A stretch of DNA of 46,246 nt from contig SVGO01000009.1 of the NCBI GenBank assembly GCA_015056305.1, positions 1-46,246 on the forward strand. The letters run 5' to 3'. Shown piece after piece: positions 31,399-40,324 of the stretch. The translations under genes and the position numbers were made by a program. This DNA comes from Clostridiales bacterium. Lineage in GTDB: Bacteria > Bacillota > Clostridia > Christensenellales > Aristaeellaceae. The stretch's first letter is position 1; each line of letters starts with the position of its first letter. The notes below the pieces were generated by a model. It was given only the letters and a program-made list of their open reading frames with translations, made no database searches and had not been told where the DNA came from.

Positions 31399-32427
31399 AT
31401 GGCATTGTTTCAATTGGTCAAGCCGGATATCGCAGTGGATATCGGCACCAACAATACGCGCGTATATGTAAAGGACAAGGGTATCGTTGTCAACGAACCC
31501 TCCGTCGTTATTGTACGCGGAGACAATACAAAGAATATTATCGCCGTCGGTGACAGTGCAGAAGAAATGATCGGCCGTTCTTCCGGCAATATCCGTATCG
31601 TCCATCCGCTTCGCGACGGTGTGATTGTCGACTATGAGATGGCGCAGATCATGATCCACTATTTTGTGACCAAAGCGATTGGTACGCGCCATTTCGTGAA
31701 CCCTCGCATGGTCGTCACCATGCCGGGTTCTGTCAGCAAGGTAGAGCGCCGCGCTGTCATCAACGCCATGGAGCGCATTGGCGCTCGTCAGATTTTTGTG
31801 GTGGAGCAGGCCTTCGCCGCTGCTTTGGGCACCGGTCTTCCGGTTTATGAGCCGCAAGGGAGTTTTGTTGTTGATATCGGCGGCGGCACCACGGAGGTAG
31901 CGCTTGTCTCCATGGGCGGCATCGTTTTGTCACACTCTATCCGCATCGCCGGCAACAAAATCGACGAAGCGATTTCCGGCTATCTTAAAAAGCAGCATGC
32001 CATCCTTGTCACAGATCGCGTTGCAGAGCAGCTCAAGTTTGATCTGGCTGACGTCCGTGCAGGCGAAAACATGGAACATGTTGCGGTTGTCCGCGGACGT
32101 GACATCGCAACCGGCATGCCATTGACGGTTGATGTCAATATGACCAAGGTCAGCGAAGCCATTCGCGAACCGCTCAAGGAGATTCTTGCTGCCATTAAAT
32201 GGGTGCTTGGGCGTATTCCGCCGGAGTTTGCTGCTGACATTCTCCAGAACGGCATTTTCCTGACCGGCGGTTCCGCCGCACTACCGAATCTTGATTCGAT
32301 GATCGCCTCGGAGTTTGGCGTTCCCGTATCTGTTGCCAGGGATGCGGGTGAATGCACGACACTCGGTGCGGGCTATATGGCAGATCATTTCGACATGCTT
32401 GGCGTAACCGGCAGAGGCGAAGGCTGA
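31399..32427 (+). CDS. mreB: Rod-shape determining protein MreB
   Basis: Actin-like filament protein that guides lateral wall synthesis, 342 residues. The phosphate 1 motif DIGTNNTRVYVKDKGIV (15-31), phosphate 2 VVDIGGGTTEVA, and the adenosine motif LTGGSAALPNLD are all visible. Two hydrophobic residues near the N-terminus (Leu3, Phe4) could help membrane contact. GCAGGAG lies ahead of the ATG. Probably co-transcribed with maf, 29 bases upstream. Confidence 0.97.
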   Translation: MALFQLVKPDIAVDIGTNNTRVYVKDKGIVVNEPSVVIVRGDNTKNIIAVGDSAEEMIGRSSGNIRIVHPLRDGVIVDYEMAQIMIHYFVTKAIGTRHFVNPRMVVTMPGSVSKVERRAVINAMERIGARQIFVVEQAFAAALGTGLPVYEPQGSFVVDIGGGTTEVALVSMGGIVLSHSIRIAGNKIDEAISGYLKKQHAILVTDRVAEQLKFDLADVRAGENMEHVAVVRGRDIATGMPLTVDVNMTKVSEAIREPLKEILAAIKWVLGRIPPEFAADILQNGIFLTGGSAALPNLDSMIASEFGVPVSVARDAGECTTLGAGYMADHFDMLGVTGRGEG

Positions 32428-32450
32428 TTATCAAAAGGAATGATTGATTC

Positions 32451-33599
32451 ATGAAAAAGAAACACCCTTTCCTGTATGTGGTTCTTCGCAGAGCGCTCGT
32501 GCTTGTGCTGCTTTTGCTGATGATCCTTACCGCGTATCATCAGTCCAGCGGCCAGCTTATTTCTCCTGAGGGCATGTTTGCCAGTATCATCACGCCGCTT
32601 CAGGGCGTCGCTTCCAAGGCCGGACAGGTTATATCGGATTATCTGTATCGTGTAAAACTGCGCAGCAATATTGAATACGAGTATAATCAGCTCAAGGCGC
32701 AGAACGACGAACTCATCCTTCGCAGCATCCTTTATGAGGAACTGGAGGAGGAGAATGCTCAGCTTCGCGCACTTCTTGGCGAATATGAAGCGCGTGCTTC
32801 TATGAATCCTGTGCTCGCACGTGTCATCGCCAGCGAGTCCGGAAACTATTTTTCTACCTTTACGATTAATAAGGGCAGAAAAGACGGCATTGATGATCAG
32901 ATGGCTGTCATTACTGCTCAGGGACTTGTGGGTTACGTATACGAGGTGTTTGATACTACCTCTAAGGTGATCACAGTCATTGACGATCAGGCCAGCCTTG
33001 CTGCGCTGATTGAAAGCAGTCGAGATCAAGGTGCTGTTAAGGGGACGCTGGGTAGCACCGGCGAACCGCTTTGCCGCATGTATTATCTCTCTGCCGATAG
33101 CGTTCCTCGTCCGGGCGACAGGGTCATCACATCCGGCGTTGGCGTTTCCTTCCCGAAGGGGCTGCTGATCGGCTATGTTCGTGAAAGCACGCGCGCTATC
33201 GAGGACAACAAACACTACATTGTCGTCGAACCTGCAGCTGACTTTGAACACATCGAAAATGTTCTCGTCCTGCGCTATTATGCAGAAGTCGAAGAAATGC
33301 CCGAGAATTACGACAACACCGAAATCATCATTGCGCCGGTCGCTACTGCAAGACCGCAGGCCGTCGTAGAGGAAGAGAAGCTTCTGGCATCCACGCCGGT
33401 TCCGCTGCCAGATGCTCCGGGTAGGGTCACTCCGATACCTGAACGCGAGGAAATCGACATTATCATCGACGAAGAAGCTATGGGCGAGCTTGCCGATCGT
33501 TATGTTGAAGTTACGCCGACGCCTTCTCCTGCGCGGATCATCATCGAAGACGATGATCTGGAAATGCTTGAAGAGGATTACTTCCCCGAGGATCTATAA
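32451..33599 (+). CDS. mreC: Rod-shape determining protein MreC with long acidic tail
   Basis: Elongasome scaffold that activates PBP2/RodA. 382 residues. The N-terminal cytoplasmic basic segment is followed by one helix (about 9-26), a coiled coil (about 65-110), then the two beta-barrel domains (about 115-285; VITAQGLVGYVYEV and RPGDRVITSGVGVSFPKGLLIG match the family). After about 285 comes an extra tail of roughly 100 residues, rich in Glu, Asp and Pro, that would lie outside the membrane; most MreC end near 280-300. The tail is low-complexity and its role is unknown. Confidence 0.93.
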   Translation: MKKKHPFLYVVLRRALVLVLLLLMILTAYHQSSGQLISPEGMFASIITPLQGVASKAGQVISDYLYRVKLRSNIEYEYNQLKAQNDELILRSILYEELEEENAQLRALLGEYEARASMNPVLARVIASESGNYFSTFTINKGRKDGIDDQMAVITAQGLVGYVYEVFDTTSKVITVIDDQASLAALIESSRDQGAVKGTLGSTGEPLCRMYYLSADSVPRPGDRVITSGVGVSFPKGLLIGYVRESTRAIEDNKHYIVVEPAADFEHIENVLVLRYYAEVEEMPENYDNTEIIIAPVATARPQAVVEEEKLLASTPVPLPDAPGRVTPIPEREEIDIIIDEEAMGELADRYVEVTPTPSPARIIIEDDDLEMLEEDYFPEDL

Positions 33600-33620
33600 G
33601 AAGAAATGAGGTGAACGGAT

Positions 33621-34175
33621 ATGTCAATGCTCCTCAAGCTCTGTGCGGTCTCCATCCTGGCTTGTCTTTGCCAGACCAACCTTACACAGTATATCCGTAT
33701 CGCCGGCGTTGCTCCGGACATGCTTATCGTCTTTCTCGTTCTTCTGACGTCTTATACGGGTGCTTACGGCGGTTTTTGCACAGGCGCACTGACTGCGATG
33801 TTCTATGACGCAAGCGTGGGATATGTCCTGGCCATTAATCTGGTTGCTTACACATTTATCGGGTGGGCTGCGCCGATGCTGCGCAGCTTCCTCAATCGAA
33901 AGCTAAAGAAACTCAAACACAAAAGCGTATTGGTCATGATGCTCATCTGTCTTTTTCTGACGCTGATACGTGAGGTGCTCTACATTGGCTACCTGTTCCT
34001 GATCGGTTCTGAGCAGAGTCTGATTACCCTCGTACGCGCGCTGCTTTGCAGCGGCTACAGCGCGCTGATGATTCTGCCGACTTCCTTTCTGGTATCCAAA
34101 GTCATGCGCTTTCGTCTCGTGCCCAGAAAAAAGCACGCTGATCTGATCGAGAAATCTGATGATACAGTAATCTGA
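33621..34175 (+). CDS. mreD: Rod-shape determining protein MreD
   Basis: Integral membrane partner of MreC, 184 residues with about five hydrophobic segments (3-20, 31-50, 55-78, 100-120, 133-155) and a basic C-terminus. Sequence conservation in MreD is low, so the call rests on topology, size and position between mreC and a PBP2 gene. GAGGTGA lies before the ATG. Confidence 0.88.
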   Translation: MSMLLKLCAVSILACLCQTNLTQYIRIAGVAPDMLIVFLVLLTSYTGAYGGFCTGALTAMFYDASVGYVLAINLVAYTFIGWAAPMLRSFLNRKLKKLKHKSVLVMMLICLFLTLIREVLYIGYLFLIGSEQSLITLVRALLCSGYSALMILPTSFLVSKVMRFRLVPRKKHADLIEKSDDTVI

Positions 34176-34204
34176 CAAGAAGGACATCGGAGGTTTCGTA
34201 TTCT

Positions 34205-36745
34205 GTGAAGACATATCTGAATCGATATCGCTTTGTAGCATTCGTCATTGCAGTGCTTTTCGGTATATTGGCTGCTCAGCTTGTAAATCTTCAAATCGTC
34301 GGATATGAAGAAAATCTGTCGTCTGCCGAAAGCAAGAAAACCAAGACAATTACCAGCCAGGGCAATCGCGGCACCATTATGGACGTCAATTCCATGACGC
34401 TGGCCTACGATAAGCAGATTTACAACGTTCAGTTTTACCGTGATCCCAATTTTGTTTCCACCGCCACAGATGAAAATGGCAACAAGCTGTCTTCGAATCA
34501 GGTGTATTCCAATTCTATCATTGACGTCATTGAAATTGTCGAACGCAATGGCGGCAAAATGGACACATCTTTCTCTCTGGAGCAGGATGAGATGACCGGC
34601 ATGTGGGTCTTCTCTTGGAACAATAACGACTATACCGCATCGCAGCAGGCTGCGCGAGAGAATATGTGGCGCAGCAATTTTTACGTGCAGAATGTTGAGC
34701 AGCAGAAACTCTTTGAGTCTCTGTGCACGAAATACCGCCTTCCGGAACATTTGACGACGCAACAGAAGATTCAGGTGCTGGGCGTATGGGAAACCATGCA
34801 AAACAACGCCTTTTTGTCGCGCCCGATCACCATCGCATCCAATGTCAGCTGGGAGACAGTCATCGAAATTGAAGCAAAGGCGCTCACGCTGGAGGGTATT
34901 TCTGTCTCTGTCAGCAGCCAGCGAGTCTATCCCAATGGCACGATGGCCTGTCACGTCATCGGATATATCGGCAAGATCCAGAACTACGATACCTACTACG
35001 CTTCTTATAAGGACAAAGGGTATGCGCTTTCCGATCTGATCGGCCTGGATGGTGTTGAAAAGACCATGGAGGATTGGCTCACTGCCTGCACGACGCAGCG
35101 GGTGGGTAAGCGCATCGTCGAAATTGACCGCTATGGCGCCGTCAACAGAACGCTCAGCACGACCGAGGCGACCGATGGCAACAATATCAAGCTGACCATC
35201 GATTCCAATCTCCAGCGAATCGCAGAATCAGCCCTGGAAAACAATATCAACTACATCCGCGACGCCCAGGAAAAGCTTCTGCAAAGTGATTCCTGGCTGG
35301 ATGAGAATAAAACTGAGCTGCAGGGAACAACGCGAGACTTTGATTCCAATCCCATCGAACTGGCCGAAAAAGGCGCTGTTGTGGTTGTGGATATGGAGGG
35401 CCGTGTTCTTTCTCTGGCCAGCTATCCGCCGTATGATCCGAACGCATTCATTGTCGGCGGCGAGGCTGCGGCCAATGTTCTGCTAGATCCACGCAATCCG
35501 CTGGTTAACTACGCAATCGGTTCCCGCGATACGCCTGGTTCCATCTTCAAGCTTGTTACAGCAACAGCCGGCCTGATGACCGGTCAGCTGACCATGACCG
35601 AAACCATCAGCGATCTGGGCAAATTTTCGCTTTATGACAAGAGCAATCCGCCGCAATGCTGGGTTAATCAAAAGCGTCTGGAACAACACGCCAACCAGAC
35701 TGTCAAAGAGGGCATTACTCATTCCTGCAACTATTTCTTCTATACAGTCGGCTCCAGGCTCTACGAGAATACAGACGACCAGCTCTACAAGACAGCTGCT
35801 CTTTACGGCCTGACCACAAAGACAGGCATTGATTTGCCCGGCGAGCTGCAGGGCTATGTCGCCAGCCAAACTACGCTGTACGATAAGAATAAAGCCATCA
35901 GTGCCGCAGAGCAGTCTACTTGGCGTCCTTCCATTGTATTCAATCAGATCAAACGGCATCTGATTGACGTCGGTGAAGACTATAAGATGACTTTTGAAGA
36001 AGAAAAGCTGGATAAATGTGTCAAGCGCCTGATGGACATGGCGGTTGACACCAACCAGGGCGATTGGCTTCCGGAGATCCGTACCATTCTGATGGAAGAA
36101 CTGGATATGCCGCGAGAAATGGTCTACTTGCAGATCGTTGCCGGTGATACCTACATCAAGCTCAACGAAATCAAGTGGGGCGGTTCGGAGGCGATCATGG
36201 CCGCCGTTGGTCAGTCGATCACATCCGTCACGCCGGTTGCGCTCGCGCGCTATGTTGCCGCTGTGGCCAATGGCGGCAAAGTGTATGATCTTCGTCTGGT
36301 TGATTCGATTATCTCGCCGGACGGCGAGGTCCTCAGTCAAAGTTCTCCCATTCTCGCATCGCAGATCGAAGGCGACTACGTCGATGAATATCTTGCATAT
36401 ATCCGTGAAGGCATGGGCGGCGTTGCTGAAGGCGACGGTACGGCAGAAAGATTCTTCAGTGACAGCCAGTATGCTGATGTTCAGCGCCTGATCGCCGCCA
36501 AAACGGGTACCGCTGAAAAAACAAAGATTGACTTGGAAAACAATGCATGGATGGTTGCTTTCGCACCGTACGATCCGGACGATCCTTCCATTGAACCAGA
36601 AATCGCAATCTGCGTTTATATTCCGCACGGTTACAGTGGTTCGTACTGCTCTTTGACGGTTCGTGATATCGTGGACTATCACCTTGAGCACAGACTTCTG
36701 GATACCGAGGACTTCATGGCGCCTACCAATTCGCTTGCATACTGA
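34205..36745 (+). CDS. mrdA: Class B penicillin-binding protein 2 (elongation transpeptidase)
   Basis: D,D-transpeptidase that cross-links peptidoglycan together with RodA. 846 residues. N-terminal helix at 8-28, then the dimerisation region with RGTIMDVNSMTLAYD. Active-site motifs: Ser446-x-x-Lys449 (PGSIFK), SCN at 507-509 and KTG at 766-768. The spacing between SxN and KTG is about 258 residues, some 100 more than in E. coli PBP2, because of a charged insertion at about 578-658. GTG start after CGGAGG. PBP2 inside the mre operon, ahead of rodA, is seen in several bacteria. Confidence 0.94.
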   Translation: MKTYLNRYRFVAFVIAVLFGILAAQLVNLQIVGYEENLSSAESKKTKTITSQGNRGTIMDVNSMTLAYDKQIYNVQFYRDPNFVSTATDENGNKLSSNQVYSNSIIDVIEIVERNGGKMDTSFSLEQDEMTGMWVFSWNNNDYTASQQAARENMWRSNFYVQNVEQQKLFESLCTKYRLPEHLTTQQKIQVLGVWETMQNNAFLSRPITIASNVSWETVIEIEAKALTLEGISVSVSSQRVYPNGTMACHVIGYIGKIQNYDTYYASYKDKGYALSDLIGLDGVEKTMEDWLTACTTQRVGKRIVEIDRYGAVNRTLSTTEATDGNNIKLTIDSNLQRIAESALENNINYIRDAQEKLLQSDSWLDENKTELQGTTRDFDSNPIELAEKGAVVVVDMEGRVLSLASYPPYDPNAFIVGGEAAANVLLDPRNPLVNYAIGSRDTPGSIFKLVTATAGLMTGQLTMTETISDLGKFSLYDKSNPPQCWVNQKRLEQHANQTVKEGITHSCNYFFYTVGSRLYENTDDQLYKTAALYGLTTKTGIDLPGELQGYVASQTTLYDKNKAISAAEQSTWRPSIVFNQIKRHLIDVGEDYKMTFEEEKLDKCVKRLMDMAVDTNQGDWLPEIRTILMEELDMPREMVYLQIVAGDTYIKLNEIKWGGSEAIMAAVGQSITSVTPVALARYVAAVANGGKVYDLRLVDSIISPDGEVLSQSSPILASQIEGDYVDEYLAYIREGMGGVAEGDGTAERFFSDSQYADVQRLIAAKTGTAEKTKIDLENNAWMVAFAPYDPDDPSIEPEIAICVYIPHGYSGSYCSLTVRDIVDYHLEHRLLDTEDFMAPTNSLAY

Positions 36746-36769
36746 TCAATCTCAGAGAGAAGGATACAC

Positions 36770-37480
36770 ATGGGTAAAATCTGGACCGTATGTTCCGGCA
36801 GCGGCGGCGTTGGCAAGACGACAATTGCCCTTTCCATTGCAGTCGGCGCAGCAAAAGCAGGAAAGAAGACGATTCTATTGGACGCTTCCGGCGCTTCGCG
36901 TTCCTGCGATCTGGTTCTCGGGCTGGAAAGCATCGTGACGCTTGACCTGATGAACGTCCTTGCAAAGCAGATCCACATGGAATCTGCGCTGTATCCTGTC
37001 ATGCAGTATGAAAATCTTTATCTGGCCTGCTCGTCGCTTTACGATCGTACGCCTGTTTCGGAATTATCCCGAATTGTTCTGGCGCTGTATTCGCTCTGTG
37101 ATATTCTCGTTATCGATATGCCCACCGGGCAAAGCTTTCTTGGGCGCGGCGTCATGCGAACAGGGGATGAACGGCTGCTGATTACGCGTCCTGACAATGC
37201 GTCCATCCGTGCGACAGAGCGCCTTCTGGCGCATTGTTCTGCGGATGACGCTATCTCCAGCCTGGTCATCAATCATGCAAGCCGCGAGCGAATCAAGCGG
37301 AAAACACAGTATACGCAGGATACCGTTCAGAATCTGCTTGATATGCCTGTTATGGCCTGCATCCCGGAAGATGCAAGCATTCCGGAAGGTGAAAGCCATG
37401 CGCGCGCTGCTATCGAGTGTGATGGACCCGCATGGACAGCACTTAGCAATCTATCCAAAGCACTGCTTGCCGGCGTGTAA
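36770..37480 (+). CDS. MinD/ParA-like ATPase lacking the signature lysine
   Basis: 236-residue deviant-Walker ATPase at the place of minD in the Bacillus mre-min operon. The P-loop is SGGVGKTT (11-18). Ser11 takes the position of the signature Lys that reaches across the dimer in MinD and ParA. Switch regions are present (LLDASGASRSCDLVLGL near 35-51; VIDMPTGQ near 118-125). The C-terminus (WTALSNLSKALLAGV) might form a short amphipathic helix, but it is not the clear basic MinD membrane target. No minC is in the window. It may be a MinD that has drifted, or an adaptor for the cell-wall or sporulation genes around it. Confidence 0.75.
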   Translation: MGKIWTVCSGSGGVGKTTIALSIAVGAAKAGKKTILLDASGASRSCDLVLGLESIVTLDLMNVLAKQIHMESALYPVMQYENLYLACSSLYDRTPVSELSRIVLALYSLCDILVIDMPTGQSFLGRGVMRTGDERLLITRPDNASIRATERLLAHCSADDAISSLVINHASRERIKRKTQYTQDTVQNLLDMPVMACIPEDASIPEGESHARAAIECDGPAWTALSNLSKALLAGV

Positions 37481-37497
37481 CCTTACAAGGAGTAGAC

Positions 37498-38670
37498 ATG
37501 CGCAATTCAGACAATACCCGGCTTTCCAAGCCACATTTTGACTGGCCGCTTTTGATTGCCAGTTACCTTCTGGCGTTGTATGGCGTATTGGCCATTACAA
37601 TCTCTAATTTTAACCCGAATCTTGGCTCTGACCGTTCTATCCAGCAGCTGGTTATGGACGCGAACAACGGCCGTCTTCAGTTGATGTGGGTCGTGGTGAG
37701 CATGGTTGGCGTTGCAATGATCATGACCATCAAATACGATATTATCGGTCGTCTGTGGCCTGTTATCTATTTTGTCGATATTCTGCTTCTTGGTCTCGTT
37801 CTGACAACCTCTAAGATCAATGGCGTTGCAGGCTGGTTTCAGTTCCTGGATCGCACATTCCAGCCTTCAGAGCTGGCAAAACTGGCGCTGATCATCACGC
37901 TATCCAAAGCGTTGACGCGATATCCAGACCGGCCAATTCCGAATTTCCGCTATTTCCTATATATCTGCCTTCATTTCGGTATTCCGGCGTTGCTGATCAT
38001 TGCTCAGCCCGATATTGGCACGGCGATGGTCTTCTGCGTTATCTTTGTCGCGCTGTTGTTCCTGTCTGGTTTTGAGCTTCGGTGGATGTTCCTGCTGGGC
38101 GGTTTGGCTATTGCCGCAATCACACCGGTCATCTTCTATCTGGCCTCCACCAATAATTTTCGCTGGCTTCGACTGGTCGCCTTTATCGATCCCGAGTCGG
38201 ATCCAACAGGAAGCAGTTACCAGATCATCAATTCCAAGGTCACCATCGGCTCCGGCGGGCTGTATGGCAAGGGCGCGTGGTCAGAAGGCACGCTGACGCA
38301 TCTGAACTACGTCCCGGAGAATCACACCGACTTTATTTTTTCTGTCGTCGGTGAAACGCTCGGTCTGGTCGGCTCTCTGATTCTTCTTGCGCTATATGCG
38401 TTCGTGATTTTCCGCATGCTTCTGCTGGCCTATCATACTAAGGATCGCTTTGGTCAGCTGATCATCATCGGCGTGATGGCCATGCTGTTGTTTCACGTCT
38501 TTGAGAATATCGGTATGTGCATCGGTGTGATGCCGATCACCGGCATACCGCTCCCGTTCATCAGCTACGGCGGTACAAATCTCTGTATCAACATGGCAGG
38601 TATTGGGCTTGTTCTCAATGTCACAGCCTATAAGAGTTCGATCGATCTTCACGAAAATCAACGATCATAA
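37498..38670 (+). CDS. rodA: RodA peptidoglycan glycosyltransferase (SEDS family)
   Basis: Polymerises lipid II into glycan strands with PBP2, 390 residues and about ten helices. Family marks: QPSELAKLALIITLSKAL near 120-137, AQPDIGTAMVF near 167-177, LTHLNYVPENHTDFIFSVVGE near 263-283, and the closing GIPLPFISYGGTNL near 343-356. The pairing with mrdA two genes upstream points to RodA rather than FtsW or SpoVE, although SEDS subfamilies are hard to separate by eye. ACAAGGAG lies before the ATG. Confidence 0.92.
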   Translation: MRNSDNTRLSKPHFDWPLLIASYLLALYGVLAITISNFNPNLGSDRSIQQLVMDANNGRLQLMWVVVSMVGVAMIMTIKYDIIGRLWPVIYFVDILLLGLVLTTSKINGVAGWFQFLDRTFQPSELAKLALIITLSKALTRYPDRPIPNFRYFLYICLHFGIPALLIIAQPDIGTAMVFCVIFVALLFLSGFELRWMFLLGGLAIAAITPVIFYLASTNNFRWLRLVAFIDPESDPTGSSYQIINSKVTIGSGGLYGKGAWSEGTLTHLNYVPENHTDFIFSVVGETLGLVGSLILLALYAFVIFRMLLLAYHTKDRFGQLIIIGVMAMLLFHVFENIGMCIGVMPITGIPLPFISYGGTNLCINMAGIGLVLNVTAYKSSIDLHENQRS

Positions 38671-38734
38671 TTCGTTCTTTGGCGCGCACTCCATGCATAT
38701 TCTCGGACATAACGCGCCAAGGGGGAGTAACATC

Positions 38735-39358
38735 GTGAATAAAGATTCGTCAAAAGTCGTTCTAGCGCAAATGACGCCAAAAGAGCGCCCGGCATGGGTG
38801 CCTGAGCAAAAGCATACAAATATACGGCTGCTGAGAAACACTGCTTTCTTTGCAGCCGTTTCTATATGTCTCGGAATAGGGTGGGCAATCAGCCGACCCC
38901 AAAGCTCGCAAGCAGTCATGGCGCATCTGACTGCTGGATTTGAATACGATGATACATTGGGCAGACTGCAGTTTGTCAGCAATATGCTTCCAGAAAGTGC
39001 AATGGTCTTTCTGAATACCGAGTACGCCGTCCCTGAATTCTGTGTTCCAGCCGGCGCACAGATCTCCCATCCATGGACTCAGCAAGAACCATGGACTGAA
39101 TATGCCTGTTTCGGTGATATTTCAGCGTGTCAGGATGGTGAAATCATGACCATCGTCAAAAATCATGCTGGAACACATACCATGAGAATTCTGCACGATA
39201 ACGGCTACGAATCAATTTACAGCGGCCTGTCTGCCGTCCATTCCAAGGAGCACGATACGGTCTTCTCAGGTCAGACTATCGGCACTTCGACAGGAACGGC
39301 AGCTTTCGAACTGCGCAGAGACGGTGTATCTGTGCTACCTGTATTCTCTGAGATGTAG
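38735..39358 (+). CDS. SpoIVFA-like protein with degenerate LytM/M23 domain
   Basis: 207 residues from the GTG at 38735, after GGGGGAG (38721-38727). A cytoplasmic N-terminus of about 35 residues and one helix (about 35-57) lead to an outer domain that resembles LytM. HDNGYESIYSGL and a GQTIGTSTGTAAFELRRDGV ending match M23 strands. The zinc ligand of the HxH motif is replaced (AAFELR where LHFELR is usual), so peptidase activity is unlikely. This is the pattern of SpoIVFA, the inhibitor/scaffold of the SpoIVFB protease, and the M50 protease gene follows after 2 bases, as in Bacillus. Confidence 0.72.
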   Translation: MNKDSSKVVLAQMTPKERPAWVPEQKHTNIRLLRNTAFFAAVSICLGIGWAISRPQSSQAVMAHLTAGFEYDDTLGRLQFVSNMLPESAMVFLNTEYAVPEFCVPAGAQISHPWTQQEPWTEYACFGDISACQDGEIMTIVKNHAGTHTMRILHDNGYESIYSGLSAVHSKEHDTVFSGQTIGTSTGTAAFELRRDGVSVLPVFSEM

Positions 39359-39360
39359 TC

Positions 39361-40230
39361 ATGCGAATCCACATTCATCCATCGCTGTATATATACCTGT
39401 CCGGCGTCGCAGCGCTGTCCTCGCTGCAGGCATGTCTGGCAATGCTTCTTGCGCTGCTGATCCACGAGGTTAGTCACTTAGTGGTTTGCCGGTTGGTTGG
39501 TGAACGGATCGAACTGCTTGAGTTGACGCCTGTTGGCGGCGTCATAACACGCAAACGCGGAACAGCCGCGCATAAGGGGATAAGGGGGGTTTTCGTCCAC
39601 GCAGCAGGTCCTTTAGGCAATTACGCCATGCTTCTATTATCCGGTATTGATGTCGTTCAGCAGTTCCTGGAGCCATCCTTGCTGCGCAACATCATCGTAA
39701 CCAATGCTTCGATGCTGCTGCTCAACCTCATTCCCGCGCTTCCGCTGGACGGGGCGCAGATGATATTCAGCATTGGTTACTATTTTTTCCCCGTTGCTAG
39801 ACTTGTCTTTGCACTGTCTGCGCTGGGCATCGTAACGGGAATAAGTGGATTTCTTCTTGCATTATACGGGATTGCCTTCGAAAGAATCCTCAACTGTTCA
39901 CTGCTGATCATCAGCATTTACCTGATCGTCAGCGCAAAGCGCGCTTCCAATACACTTCTGACAGAAAACATACTGACCATTGTACAGGAACGAATGCACG
40001 ATATGAGCAATATCCGCAGAATCGAGCATTACCGTGTATCCGCGGACACGCTTCTCTATGAGCTCATTCCATGTTTGAAGCACAATGCAAACGTTTGTTT
40101 TTCCTTTTTACGCGAAGGAAAAGCGAATGTACTTGAGGAAGAAGCTTTCTGCTGCGCGCTCCTAAAAACACCATCGCTAAGCATCTCGCATGCGTATGCA
40201 GATTGGACTGAAATGCAAAGAAAAAAGTAG
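39361..40230 (+). CDS. spoIVFB: SpoIVFB-like intramembrane M50 metalloprotease
   Basis: Site-2-type protease, in sporulating relatives the enzyme that frees sigma-K from its pro-form. 289 residues. The zinc motif is HEVSH (HExxH) in LLIHEVSHLVV (about 33-43). The second metal region is NLIPALPLDGAQM (about 122-134), matching the LDG motif. Helices flank both. The C-terminal part (about 190-289) looks CBS-like or regulatory. The ATG lies 2 bases after the preceding stop with little Shine-Dalgarno sequence, so translation is probably coupled. An S2P with another substrate is possible if the host does not sporulate. Confidence 0.85.
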   Translation: MRIHIHPSLYIYLSGVAALSSLQACLAMLLALLIHEVSHLVVCRLVGERIELLELTPVGGVITRKRGTAAHKGIRGVFVHAAGPLGNYAMLLLSGIDVVQQFLEPSLLRNIIVTNASMLLLNLIPALPLDGAQMIFSIGYYFFPVARLVFALSALGIVTGISGFLLALYGIAFERILNCSLLIISIYLIVSAKRASNTLLTENILTIVQERMHDMSNIRRIEHYRVSADTLLYELIPCLKHNANVCFSFLREGKANVLEEEAFCCALLKTPSLSISHAYADWTEMQRKK

Positions 40231-40259
40231 TATATCCATGAAAAGAACCGCTTTACTTC

Positions 40260-40288
40260 TTGAAACATCGCATCCGGTGATATACAAT
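40260..40288 (+). promoter_or_regulatory. Promoter of the DEAD-box helicase gene
   Basis: TTGAAA (40260-40265), 17 bases, TACAAT (40283-40288), 36 bases before the TTG at 40325. Its position inside the longer open frame argues against the ATGs at 40190 and 40238 as starts. Confidence 0.7.
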
Positions 40289-40324
40289 AGTAAGGAATAC
40301 TATCAGAATAGTGAGGATACAGTT

